64,000 bases of DNA from Zestomonas insulae. Its GTDB lineage: Bacteria > Pseudomonadota > Gammaproteobacteria > Pseudomonadales > Pseudomonadaceae. The notes beneath the pieces are model-generated. The model saw only the letters and a program-made list of their open reading frames with translations, was not told the origin of the DNA and ran no database searches. The stretch is from positions 1 through 64,000 of the forward strand of contig NZ_JAFEUP010000003.1 of assembly GCF_016901015.1 (NCBI RefSeq). Reading direction: 5' to 3'. This document shows positions 44,408 to 52,851 of the stretch, in pieces (positions within the stretch are counted from its first letter, which is position 1; each line of letters opens with the position of its first letter). The position numbers and the translations under genes are program-made.

Positions 44408-46363
44408 ATGCCGCAGCTGCTTCGTACCCTATTAAATGACATGCCTGTCGGGCAAAAGCTCTTGGTCGCATTTGGCCTTGTGACTCTGCTGTCATTGGCG
44501 GCTATAGGCATCACATTCCAATCTTCGAACTCCCTCCTCTCTGATAGCTCGGAAGGGCAATCGATCGCCGAGATCAACTTGCTGTTGTTGCAGGCCCGAA
44601 ATGCGGAGCGCGATTTTGCGGTAAGTCCCGACCAGGGCCATGCCCGACGGGTCGAAGATGCAATCTCAAAGCTTGGAAAGCGTGTCGCTGAGCTGTTGCG
44701 AGGTAGTGATTCTGCAGCGAAGAAGCGCCTCGAGCAGATCCGAGTAAGCAGCGAACAGTATCTTGATCAGTTTCGGAACTTCGCTGCCAGCTCGCAGGAT
44801 GCCGGCCAGGCGCTGAAGGAGATGCAGAAGCAGGCGGACGAGGCGCGTATCCAGTTCGAGTTCGTCGAGTTGGATATGCTCGATTCCCTCCGCGAAAGCC
44901 AACTCAATCAGAGCACCGCGGACCCTGCCACGCTTACGCAGGCAGAAAGCGCTTCTCGGCTTATGCGTATGTTGCTCGCGATTCGTGTGCTGGAGTTTGC
45001 CTTCGTTGAGGACGGCGGGGAGAAGCGACTACTGGAGTGGCGGGACATTGTCCAAGGAATCGCCGAGCAGGTGGCGCGTCTAAAAGTCTCGGGGAAGGAA
45101 GAGCATCAGGACGTTCTTCAGGCAGCCGAGGACGCGGTCATCGCATATCGTGCTGCATTTGAGCGCTACAGCGATAGACGGGTAGCCAACGAGCGCAGCT
45201 CAATAGTTATGCGGCAGCTTGCGGACCATGTGCTGCAGCAGGCCAACGATACGCTAGCGGCACAGCGTAAGAGCATGGAAGCTCGCGCGCACGCAGTGAT
45301 TCAGCTGTTGTGCATTAGCGCAATTGTCATCTTGGTCCTAGCGGCGCTGGCAGGCTGGGCGGTTCGTCAGCTAATTCTTCCCCCATTGCGTCAAACCTTG
45401 GAGGTTGCCCGCGTCATCGCTGCTGGAGACCTCCGGCAGACCGTCATGCCTGATCGTCGGGATGAGTTGGGTCGATTGGGGCAGGCAATGGGGGCAATGG
45501 CTTCCAACCTCCGCGGCCTCGCACAACGAATCGCTGCGGGAGTTGAACAGCTTCATCTATCCGCTGGCGAACTGCAGCAGGCGAGCCTCATAAGCAATGA
45601 GGGGGCTCTGGCGCAGCAACGCGAGTCAGAGCTAGCGGCTACCTCAACCCAGGAAATGGCTCGCTCGGCTCAAGCGGTTTCGCGCCATGCTGAGCAAGCC
45701 TCCGAAGCTGCTGTTCAGGCTAATCAACAAGCCAGCGCCGGCGAACGTATTGTGCGCCAAAGTGCGAATCAGATCGGTTTGCTAGCGCGCGAACTGGATG
45801 GCTCGCGGCAAGCGATTCGAGAGCTGCACCAGAGCAGCGAGCGCATTGGTGGCGTGCTGGATGTAATCAAGGCCGTTGCCGAACAGACCAACCTGCTCGC
45901 GCTCAACGCTGCTATTGAGGCCGCTCGTGCCGGAGAGCAGGGGCGAGGCTTTGCAGTGGTGGCAGATGAAGTTCGTGGGCTGGCGCAGCGCACTCAGCAC
46001 TCAACCTCGGAAATTGAACAGCTCGTTGCGGAGCTTCAGAGCATGTCAGCCTCTGCAGTTCAGCGGATGACGCGAAGTGCAGAGCTGGGCCAGGAAGCTG
46101 TTGCTTTCGGAGAGGAGGCGCAGCAGGCGCTAGGTTTGATTACACAGGCCGTCAGCAGCATTGAAGAGCTCAATCTGCAGATTGCAGATGCAGCCACCGA
46201 GCAGAGTCGGGTCGCAGATGAAATTAGTCAGAATGTCGAGCGTGTGTACAGCATCGCGGATCAAGGTGCGCACGCAACTCGGCGAGTCTCTGATTCGAGT
46301 GCGGACTTGGCTCGACTAGGGAGTGAGCTGCAAGTGTTAGTGAGGCAGTTCCGAACTGAGTAA
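44408..46363 (+). CDS. Methyl-accepting chemotaxis protein with a large helical sensor domain
   Basis: A 651-residue chemoreceptor. TM1 is at about residues 18-34 ([17 protein letters not shown]). A long helical periplasmic domain (about 35-295) is of the size of the HBM (McpS-like) class. TM2 is at about 297-316, followed by HAMP (about 320-375) and the signalling tip [35 protein letters not shown]. It probably senses a pathway acid or aromatic. It lies at the right edge of the catabolic genes and has no GntR-type operator. Confidence 0.88.
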   Translation: MPQLLRTLLNDMPVGQKLLVAFGLVTLLSLAAIGITFQSSNSLLSDSSEGQSIAEINLLLLQARNAERDFAVSPDQGHARRVEDAISKLGKRVAELLRGSDSAAKKRLEQIRVSSEQYLDQFRNFAASSQDAGQALKEMQKQADEARIQFEFVELDMLDSLRESQLNQSTADPATLTQAESASRLMRMLLAIRVLEFAFVEDGGEKRLLEWRDIVQGIAEQVARLKVSGKEEHQDVLQAAEDAVIAYRAAFERYSDRRVANERSSIVMRQLADHVLQQANDTLAAQRKSMEARAHAVIQLLCISAIVILVLAALAGWAVRQLILPPLRQTLEVARVIAAGDLRQTVMPDRRDELGRLGQAMGAMASNLRGLAQRIAAGVEQLHLSAGELQQASLISNEGALAQQRESELAATSTQEMARSAQAVSRHAEQASEAAVQANQQASAGERIVRQSANQIGLLARELDGSRQAIRELHQSSERIGGVLDVIKAVAEQTNLLALNAAIEAARAGEQGRGFAVVADEVRGLAQRTQHSTSEIEQLVAELQSMSASAVQRMTRSAELGQEAVAFGEEAQQALGLITQAVSSIEELNLQIADAATEQSRVADEISQNVERVYSIADQGAHATRRVSDSSADLARLGSELQVLVRQFRTE

Positions 46364-46403
46364 GTCACGAGTTGCTGCTCGATCCCAGAGGAAACTGAAT
46401 TCC

Positions 46404-47147
46404 ATGCGATGCCTTCCCATTCTGTTGCTTTTCGGTTTTTGGTCTAACACTGCTGCTATGGCTGGAGAGCTGGCTTGGGGCCAGTGGCAGCAGCTCCGGA
46501 GCTTGGGCTATCTCGTTACATCAGCTGCGCTAGTAAATTTCAATGACTTCGAAGGCGCTCCGGGCGCTGGCCGCGTTGACACTTACCAGCAGGACCTGCA
46601 AAGCATGCTGGTTGCGGCAAAAGAACTGCGGTCCCCGGAAGCACAGCGGCTAGTCGGATCAATGGCGGCGCAGCTCCAAGATTTGGACGAGCAACCGCAG
46701 CAGGGCGTTAATCGCTCCGGCCACGGCCTTGAAAAGCTGTTGGAGTTTCAGCTTCAGTTGGACGCAAACGCATCTGCGAAGTACGAGCAGCAAGCGTTGG
46801 ATATTGACCCGACCACTCGAGAACTTCACAAGCTGAGCCTGAATATCGGAAGAGCTCTGCAGGTCTATCAAGTGCGAACGTTTCGAGCGCTCCCGAGTTA
46901 CTTCCTGGATATTTCTGAGGCGCGGATTCGAAGCCTGGACGCCGAAATCAATGAATCATTCGCGAAGCTTCGAACCGGAGCTCCGCAGCTTGCGAGCGCG
47001 CTTACTGCGGCCCAGCGGCAATACGCCTTCGTCCGGGAGAAGCTGTTGGATGCTCATCAGACGTGGACACCAAGCGGCGTGGAGCGATTTCTGAGTCGCT
47101 GCGTACGTAGCCTTGATCAGCTAGCAGTGGAGAGCTCAGGAAGCTGA
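46404..47147 (+). CDS. Exported helical protein of unknown function
   Basis: A 247-residue protein with a signal peptide (about residues 1-21, ending AMA). The mature part is predicted almost entirely helical, with heptad-like leucines (about 60-190). No family recognised. It starts 40 bp after the chemoreceptor on the same strand and may be co-transcribed, so it might bind a ligand for it or modulate its sensor domain. There are two cysteines, one in the signal peptide and one near the C-terminus (SRCVRS). Confidence 0.6.
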   Translation: MRCLPILLLFGFWSNTAAMAGELAWGQWQQLRSLGYLVTSAALVNFNDFEGAPGAGRVDTYQQDLQSMLVAAKELRSPEAQRLVGSMAAQLQDLDEQPQQGVNRSGHGLEKLLEFQLQLDANASAKYEQQALDIDPTTRELHKLSLNIGRALQVYQVRTFRALPSYFLDISEARIRSLDAEINESFAKLRTGAPQLASALTAAQRQYAFVREKLLDAHQTWTPSGVERFLSRCVRSLDQLAVESSGS

Positions 47148-47241
47148 TCTCTCGGCGTCGCTCCAATCAATGTACGTCGTTCCCCCAACTGACGCTCAGA
47201 TGGGTTTGCCCCGCTAATTATCAGGCATCAAAGGCAGTTCA

Positions 47242-47439
47242 ATGATTTTCACGGTTGCTCGTATACAGGAACTGACTCACTTTGAGTTTGATGAGTCAGC
47301 GCAAACACTGAGTGTGGGGTATCGCAATCCTCACCGGGCAAGCGGTGGAAAGCTTCTCGAGGTTCGTTTCGAGGGTGAAGCGTTGAGGAGCTTGCTTGCA
47401 GAGATCCGCCGACTGGATGGCGGAGGACAGAAGGGTTAG
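47242..47439 (+). CDS. Small hypothetical protein (KTSC-like fold possible)
   Basis: A 65-residue protein with an AAGG site. The pattern of short strands and a final helix (EALRSLLAEIRRLDG) is like small KTSC-type domains, but the defining residues are not evident. It converges on the small lipoprotein gene downstream. Function unknown. Confidence 0.45.
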   Translation: MIFTVARIQELTHFEFDESAQTLSVGYRNPHRASGGKLLEVRFEGEALRSLLAEIRRLDGGGQKG

Positions 47440-47553
47440 GTCCACCGGCAGGTGTGGTTATCCATGCTGAGCCGCTCTGGAATGGTCCAGGATTCACGCA
47501 CCGGTGCATCGGTCCAAACGGTAAGAGTCCGTTTCTACCCATCGGGATATGCG

Positions 47554-47718
47554 TTAGCGGAATACGGCTTGCCACGAGAGGCTGTAGCGATAGCAGTCTC
47601 CGGTTTTTTGGCAGTAGCTAGTGAGCGCTACGTCTTGCTGGGGTTTGTAGGTATAGGCGTCTGTGCACCCGCCGAGGAGTAGAAGGGCGAAGCTTAAGGA
47701 TAGATAGATGATCTTCAT
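47554..47718 (-). CDS. Small putative lipoprotein
   Basis: A 54-codon frame from ATG 47718 to TAA 47554. The start reads MKIIYLSLSFALLLLGGCTD: a basic n-region, a hydrophobic core and a lipobox LGGC with Cys18 as lipid attachment site. The mature 37 residues contain two further cysteines (YCQKTGDCY). It is too short for most ORF finders. No strong Shine-Dalgarno sequence is seen, only GAGAG. Function unknown. Confidence 0.5.
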   Translation of the reverse strand: MKIIYLSLSFALLLLGGCTDAYTYKPQQDVALTSYCQKTGDCYRYSLSWQAVFR

Positions 47719-47779
47719 CTGGAGGCTCTCGTCTTTTTGTTTTTGTTTTGGGTGCGTATCGCATGTAAAGTCGCGATAT

Positions 47780-47791
47780 TTGTACGCACAA
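47780..47791. promoter_or_regulatory. GntR-type operator without an obvious target gene
   Basis: TTGTACGCACAA (11/12), preceded by CGATAT in the same register as TGATAT at the CitE-like promoter. The two sites share GATATTTGTACG. Only a 12-codon frame (47808-47846) follows, then a terminator-like hairpin. Confidence 0.5.
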
Positions 47792-47874
47792 CATTAGCGA
47801 GATTCTCATGGATGGCAAGCCCGAAAAGAGAATTTTTAAACGGTGAAGGGGGCATAGCTCAATCACGCCAGAAT

Positions 47875-47895
47875 GCCTAAATCTTAGGCGTTTTA
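47875..47895 (+). terminator. Terminator-like hairpin
   Basis: GCCTAA / TTAGGC with a 3-nt loop, then GTTTT. With the operator at 47780 it would delimit a transcript of about 100 nt. Confidence 0.45.
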
Positions 47896-47968
47896 GCGTG
47901 CCGCTTGATCTCCTCGTGAGGTGAGACGCAGCAGATGCTTTCTCCACCAGTGAACTGGGCGCCAAATT

Positions 47969-47980
47969 ATGTGCGTACTA
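47969..47980. promoter_or_regulatory. Weak GntR-type site before the broken DMT transporter
   Basis: ATGTGCGTACTA (9/12), 35 bp upstream of the transporter start at 48015. It is one of two such sites in the 296-bp spacer that has no clear gene. Confidence 0.35.
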
Positions 47981-48014
47981 AATTGAGAAAGCATGGGGGC
48001 CGCCCGGGAGCTCT

Positions 48015-48967
48015 ATGCATACCCGGAGCGCCATGAAAGCTTTGCTTGTGCTTTATCAGAGCGGCGTCCGTGGCGGTCGCTTGTTCGCGGTGCTCGCCGC
48101 TGCCGGCTTCAGTCTTAAAGCAATCTTCGTCAAGCTTGCCTATGCGGCAGGTCCCGTGGACGCCATTACGCTGCTTGCCTTGCGCATGGGCATAGCACTG
48201 CCACTTTTCCTCTGGCTGATCTGGTTGAGTGCGGACCGCAACTCGCCGCTAACCTTTCCCCAAGGCATGCGAGTGCTGCTGCTCGGCTTACTCGGCTACT
48301 ACCTCTCGAGCCTCTTTGACTTCTATGGGCTAGAAAACATCAGTGCGGGACTGGAGAGGCTGATCTTGTTTACCTACCCAACAATGGTTCTGCTGCTTCA
48401 GGCAGTCGTTGTCCGTGAGCGACCGTCTCGGCGTACCCTGTTCGCAATGATCTGCTGCTACTCGGGATTGGGAATTGCTTTCCTGCACGATATGCACGCC
48501 CCGGCAGCAGTGCTGACCTGATCAAAGGCTCTGCTTGGGTGCTGGCTAGCGCCGTCACTTTTGCGATGTACTACTTCGGAGCAGGGGTCATGCTGCGGCA
48601 GCTGGGCTCCATGCGCCTTGCTGGATTGGCTGGGGCTGCGTCGTCCGTCATGGTACTTATCCACTACCTTGTAACGGGCCAGCCAATGCAACTCGCTAGC
48701 TTGCCTAGCCTGGTATGGGTCTTTGCTGCGCTGATGGCGCTCTGCTCAACGGTCTTGCCGATCTATTGGATGGCGCTTGCCATTCAGCGAATGGGAACGA
48801 CCCACGCCGCAGCCGTGGGAAACCTAGGACCTGTGCTCACCGTGTTTGCAGCCTGGCTTGTGCTTGGCGAAACCGTTTCCATCTATCAGCTAATTGGACT
48901 GGCACTGGTGCTGTTCGGCGTCTCGAGCGTGAAGGCTGGCAATGCGGCTTCTAAAAGTAGCGACTAG
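48015..48967 (+). pseudogene. EamA/DMT-family transporter, frameshifted
   Basis: Two frames together make a 10-helix drug/metabolite transporter. Residues up to HDMHAPAAVLT end at TGA 48519-48521, and the second half continues in another frame from about 48512 (ADLIKGSAWVLASAVTFAMYY) to 48967. Both halves contain EamA repeats (LAAAGFSLKAIFVKLAYAAG; MGTTHAAAVGNLGPVLTVFAAWLVLGE). A one-base shift near 48490-48512 explains the break. It could be real decay or a sequencing error. The weak operator upstream hints that it once belonged to the regulon, possibly as an uptake or efflux protein. Confidence 0.8.
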
Positions 48968-49335
48968 ATAAATTGCCCCACCCAGAGCAGGGACATATTT
49001 CTAGTAGAAGTTTTGGCTAATTGTTCTGCCAAAAAAGAACGAATGTATTGCTCGCAAGCAGTAGTTCGCCCTCAGCGCTTGATCTCTACTTCTGGCGAAT
49101 GCGCAAAATGGTGTTGCTGCTGCCGCATGATATCCGTCCAATTGAGGATGCCGCTGCCCAAATGCGGTAAGCGCCAGCCTGCTTCGGATGTGCCTGGCGC
49201 AGGTCGGTCTCGCTGGTCCGCAATCGGAAATGCACGGCCGAATTGGGAGTTTGGGTACCCAAGGTTGGAAATTGACGGCCGAACTTAGAAACACACTCGT
49301 AGTGAGTGATTACGCCGTTCGTCGGTGATTTGGCC
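48968..49335. other. Junction region with no recognisable gene
   Basis: This stretch lies between the catabolic island and the mobilization genes. Short open frames exist on both strands but none has protein-like composition, a ribosome binding site or a familiar motif. It may contain the recombination boundary. Confidence 0.4.
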
Positions 49336-49378
49336 GGAAATTACCGAGTTTCCGCCTGAAACGACCAAGTTTCCTTGG
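49336..49378. other. Cluster of inverted repeats, candidate oriT
   Basis: Overlapping dyads: GGAAA / TTTCC (49336-49353), GTTTC-CGCCT-GAAAC (49348-49362) and CCAAG-TTTC-CTTGG (49365-49378). They lie about 190 bp upstream of mobC, where mobilizable plasmids keep oriT. The GTTTC...GAAAC hairpin is reminiscent of the RSF1010 oriT stem. No known nic sequence was recognised. Confidence 0.3.
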
Positions 49379-49564
49379 CTCCGTTTTTTGCGCTTTTCCC
49401 CGTGCGATACTTTTTATCGAACCGCGAATTTGCGAGCAAAGGCGTTGTACGTCACTTCGTTCCGCCCAACGCGGGCTCGCTTTTTCTGCGCTGCGCTTGA
49501 AAAAGAAAAGGCCTAATTAATAGGTCAATAGCATTGACATAAAAATAATAACAAGGTGCTCCTT

Positions 49565-49870
49565 ATGAATCAGAAGACGGCGAGGCTGAGCCTCCGAATT
49601 ACCCCCTCCGACAAGAAAATCATCACTGCTAGGGCCCGTGAACTACGCCTCAGCGTGACCGACTGGCTGCTCCGTGCTGCTCTGGACCGCGAAATCGTGC
49701 CACCTCGGTCAGTCTGGGATGCCGAGTCGATCAATCAGCTCGCTCGTATCGGCAACAACCTCAACCAGTTGGCTTATTGGGCGAACACGGGGGTGTTCGT
49801 GGACGATTCCTCTTTGCATGACATTGCGGTTGAGTTACGTGCCTTGCGAGCGCTGTTGGATGATTTTTAA
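49565..49870 (+). CDS. mobC: MobC-like relaxosome protein
   Basis: A 101-residue protein from ATG 49565 (AAGGTG upstream; an ATG three codons earlier has worse spacing). The N-terminal ribbon-helix-helix part (ARLSLRITPSDKKIITARARELRLSVTDWLLRAAL) and the segment INQLARIGNNLNQLAYWAN are hallmarks of MobC accessory proteins, which bind oriT and help the relaxase. Its stop overlaps the relaxase start at 49860. Confidence 0.85.
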   Translation: MNQKTARLSLRITPSDKKIITARARELRLSVTDWLLRAALDREIVPPRSVWDAESINQLARIGNNLNQLAYWANTGVFVDDSSLHDIAVELRALRALLDDF

Positions 49871-52199
49871 AGTCAGAAAACACCGATCGAAGCGGCATTT
49901 GCGCAACCTGGTTCGGTATCTGCTGTCGCGCAAGGGCAAGTCAAACGAGAGGGTGCTGCGGCACGAATCGCTCAATGCGTTGCCGATGTTGCCCGGTGAG
50001 ACGCCACTCAACTATGCCAAGCAATGGACCACGGCATTGTGGGCGTTCACAGCGACAGAGCGTTGCGGGAAAAAGCCACCGGAGGATTATTTTGTTCACT
50101 CCGTGCTGAGCTTTTTTCCGGGAAGCGCTGAGCATGCAGCGGATCGGCTCACTGCCGAGCAAGCCGTTGAGCTGGCGAAAGAGGCGATGGCCGAGGTCGC
50201 TTCGGGCGAGCGACAGGTCCTCTATGTTGTGCATGGCGATAAAGCTCACCTGCACGTGCACATTGTCTTCTCTGTTGTAGAGCGTGGTGGGCGGATCTGG
50301 AATCCCCGAATGGATTTTCGGTTGTGGGAAGCTGCCGCTGCGCGGCTGGAAATAAAGCACGGCCTGTATCGGGTGTCGGTTGGCCGACCTGGTGGTGAGC
50401 CGGCACGGAGGAAATTGCCTACGGCAAATGAGCTTAATCGGAGCATCCGTACCGGACAGCCTTCTGACCGAATGCTGCTTCAGCGACTGGTGGATGCAGC
50501 GCTGGCTGGACGGCCGTCATTCCCAGTGTTCTGGCAGCGCTTGCTTGAGGCAGGCGTGACCCCCATTCCCCGTATTGCGAGTACAGGCCGAGTCTCAGGG
50601 ATCTCCTTCCAGTACGGGGATAGGCTGCCGATGAAAGGCAGTGATCTGGGAAAGGGCTACTCGTGGAACGCGCTTGCAAAGCAGCTGAACTTTGCCGCCT
50701 CGCAGCACCTGCATCTACTCCGGCCATTTGCGGTAGAGCAACCGGTTGAGAGCGGAGAGGTACATATCGAGTCAGATCCTGGTGTGCTGCCGGACCCCGC
50801 CTTAGAGGTGCTGCCCAGGCTTTCCCGTTTTGTTGCGAAGCCACGGGACGAGCGACGTATCGATTGGGTCTGGCGCAGCCGGCCAACACGGACTGCCTTT
50901 GTCGAATCACCCAAAGTGTTTTTGGCGTCGTCGTCCCACCCAGCCGTATATGAAGCCATTGCTGAGCGAGCCCGGCTGCGCGGTGCGAAACGCATGGTGG
51001 TCAAGGGGGATGAGTCGTTTCGCCGACGGCTGTGGTACGAGTTGGCTCTGCGGAACATTTCGACCGTGGGCTATGAGCCGACAGACGCAGATAAATTGAG
51101 ATTAGGTTGGTGGATGAATGAGCAAGCTGAAAACAGCCGAGGCGATGACCCGGCAAGAAGTGGAGAGCCGAACGGAAGAGATGGCACTGGCGCTGGCGAC
51201 GAAGCTGGACACGATGCGTCAGGCGAAAGTGTCGACCAGCGAGGAGTTAGCAGAGGTGATGTACCCGTTGCTCCAGGCGATGACATCACTCGCGCTGGAG
51301 AACCAGGTGCTCCTCAAGGAAATGCGCCTGCTGATGCGCAACGAGATCCAGCAAGCCCGAACCGAGATGGAAGAGATGCGTGCCTTGATGACGGATCTCA
51401 AGAGCTTGCTCATGACGGCCAAGACGGATCAGGCCTGACACCTGAAGTGCATCGCACGCCGTACCTGAGCCGTGCGACGCGCCTCGGAGAAGCGGCCTTG
51501 ATGCGCCATGGTGTGCGATCCGTTGTGAACAACATGGCGTGGCGGGCTGCTATCGATATGTTGTGGGCGTTGGAGCGTCAATTTGCTCATTGGCGTATCG
51601 ACTTCGGCGTTCCCGGAGAGGCGCTGCTGGGTGAGCTGATCCGTAGTGATCAGCTGTCCGCGAACTGGCCGAATCTGCAGGTGCTCAATAGTCAGGGTTG
51701 TAATGTGCAGCTGTCGCTCTCGTCCCAGGACAGTTGGCTGCACCTGGCTGGTGTGACCGAGGCAGACTTTGAGCAGCTGCGGCGTCAGGGGATGGTGCCG
51801 ACCATCCGCTTCACCGCCGGTGGAGTGACTGAAGTTTATCTGCACGTAAATTTCGGCTGTGAGAGTCCGTCGGTTATGGCGCGTTTGGCTGAGCAAGTTC
51901 AGGGAGGTCTTCAGGCCACGGTGCAGGCTCACATTGGTGGGGTGTCGTTCCCTTTGCCGGGCTTCGATCGTTGGCAGGGTGGGCAGCTGCAACATTGCAG
52001 CGATGTCCATTTCCACGCTGCGACGATTGGGCGGCAGCTTTCAGAACCGTTGCGGCAGTTAAAGGGGGCGGTAGGTCGAGCACGATTCTTGGGGGCGCCG
52101 ACCAGACCAAGCCCCGCTGCTTCTGCGCCGGCAGATGAGGTCGGAGTAAGAAAGACGCAGCCGTTACAGGAGGATCTGCCTCACCCAAGTGGACATTGA
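49860..52199 (+). CDS. mobA: MOBP-type relaxase (mobilization nuclease) with C-terminal extension
   Basis: A 779-residue protein from ATG 49860, inside the end of mobC; the open frame upstream to 49674 is mobC read in another frame. Probable catalytic tyrosine is Tyr20 (LVRYLLSRKG). Metal-binding motif is HGDKAHLHVHIVF with His130, 132 and 134. Residues about 420-520 are an acidic, Gly/Asp/Pro-rich disordered linker that overlaps a second gene in another frame. The C-terminal region (about 525-740) may be a decayed primase-like domain. Relaxases nick oriT for transfer by a helper system. No type IV secretion genes are present. Confidence 0.88.
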   Translation: MIFKVRKHRSKRHLRNLVRYLLSRKGKSNERVLRHESLNALPMLPGETPLNYAKQWTTALWAFTATERCGKKPPEDYFVHSVLSFFPGSAEHAADRLTAEQAVELAKEAMAEVASGERQVLYVVHGDKAHLHVHIVFSVVERGGRIWNPRMDFRLWEAAAARLEIKHGLYRVSVGRPGGEPARRKLPTANELNRSIRTGQPSDRMLLQRLVDAALAGRPSFPVFWQRLLEAGVTPIPRIASTGRVSGISFQYGDRLPMKGSDLGKGYSWNALAKQLNFAASQHLHLLRPFAVEQPVESGEVHIESDPGVLPDPALEVLPRLSRFVAKPRDERRIDWVWRSRPTRTAFVESPKVFLASSSHPAVYEAIAERARLRGAKRMVVKGDESFRRRLWYELALRNISTVGYEPTDADKLRLGWWMNEQAENSRGDDPARSGEPNGRDGTGAGDEAGHDASGESVDQRGVSRGDVPVAPGDDITRAGEPGAPQGNAPADAQRDPASPNRDGRDACLDDGSQELAHDGQDGSGLTPEVHRTPYLSRATRLGEAALMRHGVRSVVNNMAWRAAIDMLWALERQFAHWRIDFGVPGEALLGELIRSDQLSANWPNLQVLNSQGCNVQLSLSSQDSWLHLAGVTEADFEQLRRQGMVPTIRFTAGGVTEVYLHVNFGCESPSVMARLAEQVQGGLQATVQAHIGGVSFPLPGFDRWQGGQLQHCSDVHFHAATIGRQLSEPLRQLKGAVGRARFLGAPTRPSPAASAPADEVGVRKTQPLQEDLPHPSGH
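51118..51438 (+). CDS. MobB-like coiled-coil protein nested inside the relaxase gene
   Basis: A 106-residue protein in the +1 frame relative to the relaxase, ATG 51118, with GGTGG upstream. It is predicted to be a continuous helix with heptads (LATKLDTMRQ..SEELAEVMYPLLQAMTSLALENQVLLKEMRLLMRNEIQQARTEMEEMRALMTDL). The relaxase frame in this interval is disordered linker, the signature of an overprinted gene. ColE1 (mbeB, mbeD) and RSF1010 (mobB) also nest mob genes within mobA. It probably stabilises the relaxosome. Confidence 0.65.
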   Translation: MSKLKTAEAMTRQEVESRTEEMALALATKLDTMRQAKVSTSEELAEVMYPLLQAMTSLALENQVLLKEMRLLMRNEIQQARTEMEEMRALMTDLKSLLMTAKTDQA

Positions 52200-52321
52200 T
52201 CGAGGCGAGCTTTTCAGCGATGGCGCGACCTTTGTGATTCGCTCCCTGTTGTGACTGTACGTCCGTAAACGTAGACGTTTGGAGCATCAAGCTGAGCGGT
52301 GTCTTCGTTACGGGCAGCGCA

Positions 52322-52573
52322 TCAGAAACGCCGTAGGTCGTCGCTAAAGACCCCATTGTCTTGTACGTGTTGGTTGTAGGCACTTATGGCTGTCCGATTC
52401 TCCGCCAGCCATCTCCTGCGGTGTTCCGTCCTAAGAGCCTCGGCCAGAGCCTGCTCCAATTTCGTCGAAAGGTTAATGCCGAGCTCTGTGGCCTTGGTGA
52501 GCAGATCACCATTCACCCGGAGTTTGGCTGCGCGTTTAGGGGCATGAGAATCATAGAGGGTTGTCATTAGCAT
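52322..52573 (-). CDS. ccdA: CcdA-like antitoxin, orphan
   Basis: An 83-residue protein if started at ATG 52573 (ATG 52567 also possible). The N-terminal ribbon-helix-helix part (KRAAKLRVNGDLLTKATELGINLSTKLEQALAEAL) and the C-terminal WLAENRTAISAYNQHVQDNGVFSDDLRRF are typical of CcdA, where the C-terminus binds CcdB toxin. A ccdB gene would follow at lower coordinates, but only 122 bp remain before the convergent relaxase end and no CcdB sequence is there. The antitoxin is an orphan, perhaps left by a deletion. Confidence 0.85.
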   Translation of the reverse strand: MLMTTLYDSHAPKRAAKLRVNGDLLTKATELGINLSTKLEQALAEALRTEHRRRWLAENRTAISAYNQHVQDNGVFSDDLRRF

Positions 52574-52851
52574 TCGCTCCTGGGTGGGTACGCGCACAGC
52601 TTGTGCACATGCGGTCGCGTAGTCGAAGGCGTAGGTATCTTGCTCCCGATCACGAGCGTCCGCTTCCGGCCCAACCCGGGTGTTGATATTTTTACATCGG
52701 AGCGGGGTTTCCCGCCCGACCAATTTTCCTCTGCTCCAAGGTTGATGGCCGCAGCTGGCAATGTGCATGGCTTCTCCTCCATAGAGGGAGGACAAAGATG
52801 GCCAGCCAGTGCCATGCGCTAACCGGTCAAAAGTGAACGCTCAGCAGGCAC

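Noticed and set aside
47170..47181. ATGTACGTCGTT as a further regulon operator
   Set aside because: Only one half of the palindrome is kept and no promoter is nearby.
49013..49516. Short frames between the DMT pseudogene and mobC
   Set aside because: No ribosome binding site, motif or coding bias; the region is better explained as junction and possible oriT.
51874..52383. Minus-strand frame downstream of ccdA, considered as CcdB
   Set aside because: It lacks CcdB sequence features and mostly overlaps the relaxase end; treated as a shadow.
52601..52822. Possible tRNA-like or extra coding sequence upstream of ccdA
   Set aside because: Some stem-like segments occur but there is no T-arm GTTCGA core and no cloverleaf; the frame has no recognisable protein.
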